NCBI GenBank assembly: GCA_000226015.1
Contig: JH154583.1
Coordinates: 15,428-79,427, forward strand
Source of the DNA: Mnemiopsis leidyi
Taxonomy: Eukaryota; Ctenophora; Tentaculata; Lobata; Bolinopsidae
DNA length: 64,000 bases
Direction of reading: 5' to 3'
This document shows positions 24,301-34,300 of this stretch, piece after piece. The notes below the pieces were generated by a model. The model ran no database searches. It worked only from the letters and a program-made list of their open reading frames with translations, and was not told the DNA's origin. Made by a program: the position numbers and the translations under genes. Position 1 is the first letter of the stretch; each line of letters begins with the position of its first letter.

Positions 24301-27300
24301 TGTTGGTTTCTCTTCTAAGTAATATGGCGATTGCTGTGGATCGTGTCATTGCCATCTCAGCTCCTATTTTCTACGCAAACTTACAGAAACAAATCAAGTC
24401 ACCCGTGCTTTTTGCTGGGACATGGGTTCTTTGCATTTCCATAGCTATTCTTCCAACGGTTAAGCCTGACGGGTAAGGACTAAGGAACAACTGCGATTGT
24501 TTATTTTACAAGAGGTGTCACTGTCAACAATTTACCTACTTTCAGTTGACCCATATAGCTTTGATTGTTGGGTTTAAGATTTGTCAATTGCCAGTAATTC
24601 AATTTATCCTCAAATCAACCATTTGTCTCTTGTCTGAAATCTAGGTATGTGTACAAAGCGTTTCTTCCCAACTGTTCGCTCGAGCTGCATAACTTGCTAC
24701 ACAAATACATAGACAACGGTGACACTGTAAGGTTCTTAGTAGGGACCCTCTACTGCCTCTTGTTTGGACTTCCAATCTTGATTGTCTGCATCAGGTCCGT
24801 ACACTTGTTTAAACTTTAATAGTTGCGTAATTCTTTAATAGTTGCCATAAGTATCAACCCTACATTTTAATCTCACTAGCCGGTACTACGGCCGCATATT
24901 AAATTTAATCTATGGTAGTCTTACAATAGCCTTCATATTCTTTTTAAAATATCATGACATTCTATCTATTTTCTTTCCTCCTCTAACTCCTGGCCCTCTA
25001 TTCATGTTGGTCCATTTACCTCTATCCCCCTTTCGTCTCTTCACTCCCATTCTCCACTCTTCTCTCCACTTCCTCCAACCTACACTTAGCTCTCTCACTC
25101 TCCTCTCTCCATTCACTCATTTCTCCACTCTCCTCTGTCTATTCTTCTCTGTTCACTCCTCTCTCTACCGTTAAATGAAAATATTCTCTCAGTTCTCCGC
25201 GCCCTACTCTCCACTTTCTCCTCCCTACTCTTCTCTCCGTTCTCGTCTCCCTACTCTCCATTTTCTTTTCTCCTTTCTCCACCCTTAACTCTTCTCTCCG
25301 TTCTCTTCTCCCTACTCTTCATTTCTTTTTTCCACTCCCCTTTCTCCACCATTACTTCTTCTCTCCGTTCTCCGCTCCCTACTTTCCACTTTCTTATCTC
25401 CACCATTACTTCTTCTCTCCGTTCTCCTCTCTCTACTCTTCACTTTCTTCTCTCCACTCTCCTCTCTCCACCCTTGACTCTTCTCTTTGTTCTCCTCTCT
25501 CTACTCTCCACTTTCTTGTCTCCACTCTCCTCTCTCCACCCTTAACTTCTCTCTCCGTTCTCTTCTCCATTTTCTTCTTTCCATTCTCCTCTCTCCACTA
25601 TTAACTCTTCGCTCCGTTCTCCGCTCCCTACTTTCCACTTCCTTCTCTCCACTCTCCTCTCTCCACCCTTAACCCTTCTCTCCGTTCTCCTTTCCCTACT
25701 CCTCACTTTCTTCTCTCCACTCTTGTCTCTCCACCCTTAACTCTTGTCTCTGTTCTCTTCTCCCTATTCTCCACTTTCTTATCTCCACTCTCAACTCTCC
25801 ACCATTACTTCTTCTCTCCGTTCTCCTCTCCCTTCTCTTCACTTTCTTTTCACCATTCCTCCTTCACCCTTGACTCTTCTCTACTAGTTTAGCTTGTAAC
25901 AAAAACAATCTTTGCAATCAAAGATATAGATTTCATCATTCATTCGAATAAATGATGAATTTTATATATTTGACTGCAAAGATTGTTTTTGTCATAAGCA
26001 AACCCTGTTGGATGATCATGTTTCTGTACCTCCAACATAAATTAACCCTTTTAATTTTGATGACTAATTAATGTTCGCATTTAATTTTAACGGATCACCA
26101 GACTCTGAGAAAAAAAGTAGAGTGATGTCGAATCGCGAAAGTTTGAAGAGCAATGAATACCACTCTTTGGATGACAGTAGACTAACACGACTTAGTATGG
26201 ATCAGTCAATAGATCCAAGTACGATTCCAGGGCACTCATCCAGCTGTGCATCAAGTCCCACCCTGGGCCCGGAAAAAGGCGGTATATAACTTAGATTAAA
26301 AATCGATTTCAATCAATCAAATTCAGGCACGTAGACAGTATAGGGGCCAAACTGGGGTTGCAACCTCTCTAGGGAAAATTAGCCAGTAACACACCAGTCG
26401 CTCGGTAGTCGGTAACTGAACTGTAGTGTTATACTGATAGCTTTTCTGTTGAAACATGATTTTATGTTTAAATCCACATATCGTCAATAATTTTCGGAGG
26501 GCTGTTATACCTCCAGAAGGCTGTCCCAATTTCAACTTGCTTGCAGCGCTGCATGGCCACACGCTACTTACTTGCTTAATGCTTCAGGCCTCTTGAAAAA
26601 TTCTGGCTACGTGCCTGACTGCCTGATCAAAATATGAATTAATTTCACATTAATCATTTCCTTCCATAAATGTCCAATCATATTTGCATCCCACGTGTTA
26701 ATACAGCATGACTGATTTCTGCAGTCACAGAGGTGATTTAGATTACAATCAAAAGCTAATATAAGAGGAGACGAATTAAGTTGATGTCAAATACAACGAA
26801 GAAAAAAAGAAGACTGAAGATAGAAAACCAAGCCGAGAGAAAATATAGAAATGAGTAATTATAATCGCAAATATGTGAGACTAAAAGGAAAAACTTGTGA
26901 TTATATTGTACGCGCACCCTCCTGAAATTATATTCCCATATTCTCTTCGAATGAGGGTCGGACGATGTCAGACAATGATTATATAGAGTTAAGTTAGTGA
27001 ATATGAACAATGATACTATTACTAATACCAGTGATTTGATTTCAAAATAGAAAACATACTCAAACATAAAAGAAGTAAACAGGTCAAGAGGATTCAAAAG
27101 AATATAGGCCTTATATTATAAGGGATATTAAGAGGAGCTGGAGACCTTTTGTACAATATCCGCAGAGGCTTAGTTTTCAATTATTTAGATTGAAGCTATT
27201 CAAGCTATGTTTATTGTCCATAGGCTTCGTCAAGATAAATCTGTCGAGTGATAGAAAGCTCGAGTGATAGAAAGCTCGTGTAACAAGGCTGAGGCTGGGT

Positions 27301-28457
27301 AATTTTTAATCTAGTCAGAAATTTTAAGATCATGTTTTAGTAAAACTTTTACACCATCTCAGCTTCTCATTCCTAAAATAGAATTTCTGCAGACAGGTCA
27401 ATTGACAGAAGAAGTGTAATAGTTGTCGAGGAAATGGGAGAAAGCAAAATTGAGAAGAGTTCGGTCGTGTGCGACAAAATGGAGATGCTTCACCGTCCAG
27501 AGACGCGGAAAATGAAGAAACAAGGATCTCTTCTACGCCGTCAAAAGCTCCAGGTATCTATCATTCTATCGCATGCATTCATTAAGCATTCTGAGTATAC
27601 TTTTAGATTAGGGAATCTATATTTTCTCGGAATAACTGCGAAATAGGTGCCCCAAAGTCAACCTAGCAGAATATAAATAAGATAATGCGTATATTATTTG
27701 TGATTTGAGATTAATTGCATAATGATAATGCATTTATACAATCCAATCAGCCTAGATTATAACAAAAAAAGTCAATCTGCCAAATGCGCCGCATATAAAA
27801 ACACGAAACTTTATTTCAGAAAAAGGCTGGTTTAACAATGACCTTAGTTGCTTTGACGTTTTTCCTCTGCCACGTGTGCCAATTCACCTATTGGGCCTTT
27901 TACGATATCTACGTTTATGCAAGCTGTTCAGGTGGAAAGTATGGGTCCAAAAATTGGAGGTAAATATTTTATTTTTAGGTTCAAACTGTTATTTGATAGT
28001 TTCACTTTAAGTTTTATTTTTAACTCATTTGCCTTTCCAGCCCAACAGTCCTCGGGTAGTTGGGTTTATTTGGACGGCAACACTGCTGTAGACGCTCACC
28101 AGCGTCCTAATGACGCTTCTTTAAGAAAATGTGAAATTATAGCAGTAGCACTGTACATTATGATTATAAATTACTCCTTCAATTACGCTCCCTTAAACTT
28201 TAAATATTTTGTCGTAAAGAAGTTCTAATGTTGCGAATAACCTTAACAACCATTAACTCCTGCTGATCTGCAGTTACGGTAAATGCGTAACGTTCCAAAC
28301 TGCGATCATTACTATGGTGTACATGAACGCACCCCTCAACGTGTTCATCTACTACTACCGGTGTTCATATCTTCGGCAGAGAATGAGCGAATTCTTTAAT
28401 ATTCTGAGTAATTTCGTCTGTTTTCCATGTCACTATGTTAGAAAATTATTCTTTTAG
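21313..28457 (+). CDS. Rhodopsin-class G-protein-coupled receptor (orphan)
   Basis: Ten exons can be joined in phase: 21313-21487, 21788-21868, 22870-22996, 23109-23174, 24281-24472, 24645-24794, 26121-26281, 27393-27553, 27820-27959, 28274-28457 (about 478 aa). All introns read GT-AG. TM1 is at about 70-92 with the GN motif (G86-N87) and TM2 at 104-126 with D112. C146 sits exactly 25 residues before R171, as the disulfide Cys of TM3 should, and C224 in loop 2 is its likely partner. The DRY motif reads D170-R-V, TM4 has W198 and TM5 has P257. A long Ser-rich loop 3 comes from exons 7-8. TM6 is at about 376-398, and TM7 ends N-A-P-L-N-V-F-I-Y (NPxxY with Pro replaced by Val). The ligand is unknown. 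The exon 7 acceptor (26119-26120) has a poor pyrimidine tract; the better-looking site at 26103 breaks the frame, so a small exon may be missing there. Confidence 0.85.
24960..25880. repeat. Polypyrimidine tract, about 0.9 kb, intronic
   Basis: The plus strand is almost pure C/T with recurring units such as TCTCTCCACCCTTAACTCTT, CTCCGTTCTCCTCTCC and CTACTCTCCACTTTCTTC, spaced roughly 55-90 bp. It fills the first part of the receptor's sixth intron. The frame at 25487-25672 is an artefact of the repeat. Confidence 0.9.
25892..25999. repeat. 108-bp hairpin, about 50-bp arms
   Basis: The arms run from GCTTGTAACAAAAACAATC to its mirror GATTGTTTTTGTCATAAGC, through TTTGCAATCAAAGATATA and ATTCATCATT, with almost no loop. 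It follows directly on the polypyrimidine tract inside the same receptor intron. It has the shape of a minimal foldback/MITE. Confidence 0.9.
26893..26978 (+). repeat. Dispersed repeat, copy B
   Basis: Same order of motifs as the copy at 20492-20585, in the opposite orientation. It lies within the receptor intron between exons 7 and 8. Confidence 0.6.
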
Positions 28458-28763
28458 GGTTTTTCATCATCATATTTATTAGCAAATTAGCAATGTTCAT
28501 TTGATTTTAGTGAACTATCGCCTATTTGTTCTAGAATAGTTGAGTATCAGGACATAAAAACAATGCAGGGAATTTGTTTTTAAAAATAGCAATTGTTAAC
28601 GCTTAAGCACAAAGCAGTATAGAGATGGATTTCCGTCAAACGTGAATGTTAACGTTTATTTGTGCGACTCCTATGTACCGGATCTAAATGTTTGTTGCTA
28701 ATTCAAGCTTTTCCTTTTAACCTTAAATTTAACTATTCCTCAATCTATAGTTTTACAAGTCAA

Positions 28764-29161
28764 GTTTAGGGGTCGTTCACAATTCACATACGTAACCACA
28801 TATATAACCACAGCGGAGGGAGGTTTTCAAGTAATTTCCTTGGGGGAAGTCATGCTTTCGCAATAAAATTTTTCCAACATTTACCACATTTTTGCGGCGG
28901 AATTTCACTTTCAGCCAATTTCCGTGAGCAAAATTTGCCAATGTGGCCAATATCTGCAGTTGGTTGAATACCAGAAGATTAGTATTATTTAGTATTATTC
29001 TGGTATTACCAGAAGTTTAGTATTACTATAAGTGTTACGTCACGGTTATAAGGTGCAGGAGAGTTGGCCATTGAACCATGATCTGATGATCACGCTCAAT
29101 TACGAGGAGGGTGATGAAAACTGCCAAAATTGTAATAAGTAATTTGTGAACGACGCCTAAC
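28764..29161. mobile_element. MITE, about 400 bp, GTCGTTCACAA termini
   Basis: The left end GTTTAGGGGTCGTTCACAA and right end TTGTGAACGACGCCTAAC are inverted repeats of about 18 bp. A second inner inverted pair (TACGTAACC and GGTTATA-like segments) is weaker. There is no coding capacity. GTTCACATATG-like ends elsewhere in the window (41749, 49590) look related. Confidence 0.75.
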
Positions 29162-31397
29162 ATGATGTTACTTATTCTGCAGTTCATGAACTTGTCACTT
29201 GCGGTAGGTTACCACGTAATACAAGCGAATATCATAAAGCATTACGTATCTGTAGATCAAATTTTCAGAGAATGACGCAAATTTCAGTGATTGATTGAAA
29301 CTGAAAGTGTCAATTTTGAATACATTTGACATAACGCTCAGCCTATGAATACATTTGACATAACGCTGAGCCTAATGAACATCTGCAGACAGTATAAAAA
29401 ATTCTATATCATTCAGTTCTGATATAGATCGATTTCAAAAATAAGGGAAAAAATCAATAAAATTTTGTTTCAAGTCATCATATTTTCCCACTAAATTATT
29501 ACTAAGCTTCTTTTCCGTTATTTAATAGTAGATGACCATGATTTTGATACATACTAAAAAATAAAAAAGTTAAATTATTCGATTTTAAACTCATTGTGCT
29601 GATTATTTATTTCATATTATATCGATTATTTTTTGCTCGTTCAAGAGAACTTTGTTTAAAACACTGGAAACGAAACAAACATTTTCGATTTTGATTGATT
29701 GAAATTCACATGAAGTTGTGATTGTGTATCACGATGAAAATGACGAAAGATATACAAAAGAAATAAATAGTAGTCACGAATAATGAACTCAAAAAGAGCT
29801 TTGGTAGCCCATGCTATGTACATAAGTCACTTTATATCGGACCAGCCCATGATGATGATGCTTTTAATTTTGCGAGGCCTAAACGTTTTTATGAAACTTA
29901 AGGTTTACCAAACATGAGTAGAAGAATGCAAAATATTCGACAAAATTGCGAGGGAAGCCAACAGCGGGTCACACTCCCCATATACTGCAAAAACATTTAA
30001 GTGACGTATATAATTCTATAAGTTATCGAGTGAATTGATGAAATTATACTTATTACATTGTATATTTTAATTTGAAAAAAATTATAATTAGGAAGTTTCA
30101 GTGAAAATTAAAAGACAGATTTTCTTCTGACTTAAATTATGAATGTTTTATGTACACTATGGATGAACATTCTCCTACAATTCTGCGGATAAAGTCATTA
30201 AAACAAAAACCATTCTTAACGCTGAACTCTAATTTTCGACAAGCTATTGATAACCTAAAAATGAAGAAATAAAAACCTAATCTTATAGAGAAAAACCTAA
30301 CTCGATATTTAATAAAATTTTAAAACTAGCACGAACAAAAATGGTTTAAAGTAACGTCCTAGATCATATCAATAAAGTTAAACCATAAAGTTAAACAATG
30401 CAGCTAGGTATTCATTATCTACAAATTAATGAAAAAAAGGTGGTTAGCTTGTTTACAGTCCATCAGACACAGAGTGGTTATTCTATCTCTAATCTACACT
30501 AAATTATACCGCAGCATCTTATCAACTTGACATAAGCTCTGTAGATGTAGCTGATAGCACATTTAACAGACTATCAACTTTTCAGTCTTCAGACAAAATA
30601 AAAAAGAATAAGTCTGCCTGCTTGAATTCAAATTATGAATTTCGACAAGTTTACTATTAGTAAAGCACCTAAACAAAGTAAGCACCTAAACATATAAGAC
30701 ATTTGTAACCTAATTCGTATCTCCTATAACTATGCTAAAATTTTTAAGAACGATTAACTTCGCAGGTTTTAAGACTCCCAAATAAAACTATATATTACCG
30801 GACATATATATATACTTCTCCCCACAGCGCAAAAGCATGGAAATAACAACAACATTATTTTGTGCGAATTGCAATATCGACACAATTTTAGCCAGAGGAG
30901 TAGATAAACAATCATCAGCACGGAGGGCCAAGGGGGCCGGAGTAGCTTTTTATGTAATTGCATACCTACAGGTGAAGGAATAAATCGACGACCGACATAT
31001 CCAAGACAAAATCAAAATAAAGATTTTGACGTTTATATGAGTAACTGTAAGTGTACCTAGTTCACGCTTGTTTTATCTTTTTGAATGACTCTATATTGAG
31101 TAAAACCAACCAAACAAGAACTTCGAAGGCAGCATTACACAGAAATCTTTACCTCATTTCTCGACATAAATCAGTACTGCCTTGGCTCTCGGTGGCTCAC
31201 ATCGTCCGCATATGACATGGTTATGACCACTGACTAATAAATATTGAGAAATAAGATTTGGAAATGGAATATCTTAAGTTTGATTGATAATCATATATGC
31301 GTGGGAACTAATGTCTATGATATATATGCCCGATAAGCTTCATATTAAAAGTCTATTGTAAAAAACATGGTATTCCAAACAAGGACAAGTTGCCTTA
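29162..31397. other. Intergenic, between receptor and transporter 3' ends
   Basis: Very AT-rich. A 30-bp segment (GAATACATTTGACATAACGC) is tandemly duplicated near 29319-29373. No exon seen. Confidence 0.5.
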
Positions 31398-34300
31398 TTA
31401 CTTCTTATCAACTGTTTCCAGTTGGACATCTTTGGTGTTGGCTGGTCCATCTTTAGAGTTTTCGACCTTAAATTTCTCAAGTGGACCTTTCACTTTCTGA
31501 GTAATCACAAACATGAGAATGGCGGCACCGACTTCGATTCCAGCCCACATGAAGTACAAATGGAGCTGAAAAATGTAAAATAGGTGAACGTTCATTGTTA
31601 AGTTATCGGTGCACCTGTACGTGCACTGAGCAGTGTATAATGGTGAATTAACCGAAAATGAAATTTCATTTCAATAACAAGATCATTTTAAGCACATGTA
31701 TTATGATTATACTATTCGTACATCTCTCTTGGTTGCCTTGGTAAAGATGATTGTGATGACATTTCCGAACGCATTTGTCAGGAGGAAAAAAGACTGACAA
31801 ACTGACTTCATCGATGATGGAGCCTGAAATAATTGGTTTTAAAATCGCCTTTACAATTGTTTTCAAAAATTTCAAATAAAAATTGTGTTCTCACTATTCA
31901 ACTAAGCCAGTCCCAGCTCAGACACCTGAATATACGTCCTCGATACGTTAGTAGTGCATTGGAACCTGAAAAGTAAGCAACCCAATGTTATCTTGGCACG
32001 TTTACCGATTTTACGAGCGAGGCTTTCCCCGAACCTGCAACCGCTGGATTGCGAGGCAGGGCGAAATGCCACTCAACCAAGTAGCTGCCTGCTGATCATA
32101 TATTTCAAGCACTACTTATACTGCTATATATAGTTGTTATACTGCTATATAAAGTTGTTATCTGCTCAATTGCAAGTATTAGCATCTCATCATATTCCAC
32201 ATGTTGCAAGTTTGGGTCTCTGAACACTGATCAATGTATATATACTATCCGTGCAGTTCTAGCTAGAAACTGCAGGTGAAACCCAGATTGGCTCTCACTA
32301 TTGTAAATTAATGTAGTAAACCGTAGCTAAATATATAACGCCAATTATGAAAAATATTTGATATATCATCAAGTTATACATCATGATATCATTCAGGCAC
32401 AATTATTATCTTCAATATTAAACTTACATAGGCGTAAGCAAACTCCAGGCCGGTGATTGAGCACAGGATCTCACCGCATGTGATGACCAAAATTTGCGGT
32501 ATGGTAGTTAGAATGTGCAGTTGATGTTCACTGGGTAAGGTATCTAGTGTGTAAGTCGTCAAGTGCGCTGCGTTGTACGAGGCTAGCCGCTCCTAATTTA
32601 GAAAAGTTGTCACTGAACTGAACATAAAATTTCTTCGAACAAATGAACCTTAAGCAAAACGTTGGAGATTAAACAACCTATAAAACTCCAAGTTTTCTCT
32701 GATTGAAATGAAAGTTACAAAAGCTGTTAAATTGATTACCTCCATCGACAACTCGACAAAACCACATATGACGAAAGAAAGAGCAACTAGGATCATCCCA
32801 GCAACCATCCTGAATGGGGCCCTGAAAATAATTTATTTGAATTATATACATACACANNNNNNNNNNNNNNNNNNNNNNNNNNNNNNNNNNNNNNNNNNNN
32901 NNNNNNNNNNNNNNNNNNNNNNNNNNNNNNNNNNNNNNNNNNNNNNNNNNCACATATGACGAAGAAAGAGACACTAGGATCATCCCAGCACCATCCTGAA
33001 TGGGGCCCTGAAAATAAATTTATTTGAATTATATACATACACAGCATAGTAACCAATGCATTACTCATAAGTAAGTATGTAAAAGCAAAACAAATTCCAT
33101 GAGTTAAAGTAAATTAAAAGCTTATCTAATGTGATATATTGAATATTGATACCATATCTAATGTGAAATATTGATACCATATCTAATGTGATATATTGAT
33201 ACCATATCTAATGTGATATATTGATACCAAGTTTTCCTCAATGCACCGACCTACCCAGTGGGAAGTCCAACTCTTTTCATAAGCGGGTAGACAAGAGTCT
33301 CGAACACTGGAATCAAACAAAGAATGAGAAGGGGGTTAAAAACCTGCATTTGGTCCGGTTTAATGGTTATACTGTCTCCCTGAAAAATCAATGGCTTATT
33401 TAAAAGATGATTAAATTTAAACAGAAATTAGACAATTTAAAGTGTCGTTTATATTGTTTTATGTGCAACTGCAACCATTAAAGCCGATTAGGAGACGTTA
33501 TCAATTCATAAATTATTATGAACAATAAGAACTATTAGGAACCGAGCCATGGTGATATTACAATTTTTATTATCATACGATTTTAGATGAGTGAATCTAT
33601 TTGACTCACAAGTTGCCCGTTCATTCTTTTAGCCTGCACGATCCACCTGCTACCCTGTTGCTCGAACAACGCCCAGAAAAATGGGAACGGTATGAAAACT
33701 GCTAAGACTCTAAACAGCTGCTTAGTCTCTGAAACCTTTTTAGCCTGCAAAGTGCAAATGAAACATGATGATATGAACATTGTTTCCGATTTTACGTAAG
33801 TCGACATTTTTATAAATCGTGGAATAATTCTTTATAATTATAAATGTTGTCAGCGTATGTTAAGTAACTGATATGTATGTTAAGTAACTGATATGACTTA
33901 CACCATAGAGAACTTCTGGATTTTTTCCAAACGCCATTGCCTGAAAACGATGCATTTGTAATACGTAATTATGCAAATGTACTCGTGAAATAAACACTTG
34001 TCTGCTATGATATATGAATGGTGAAGATTTGAAGAATGAAATTGAATAATCAATATTACCCTATATTATAGTCATATAAATTAATATAACTTCGATTTAT
34101 TTGAATTTTCAAATTGTCTGATCGTTTTATAAGACATCGAAACTCCTCTCCTTAAAACTGTGGCGTTTAGTGTCGCTTTTAGATAATCCAAAGAAGCACT
34201 ATATGGTTACTTAATAATTGAACATTCCGAATCCCTTCAAATAATATTTATTAATTCTGATATTTCTTGATTAACTATTCTTAGCCTGTAATTTCGAAAC

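Noticed and set aside
25487-25672. 61-codon plus-strand frame in the receptor intron
   Set aside because: Product of the polypyrimidine tract.
31985-32095. Functional tRNA gene on minus
   Set aside because: Pol III box motifs are present but the acceptor stem does not pair, so a SINE or pseudogene is likelier.
32678-33068. Open frames spanning the N-gap
   Set aside because: They are out of frame with the transporter and pass through undetermined bases.
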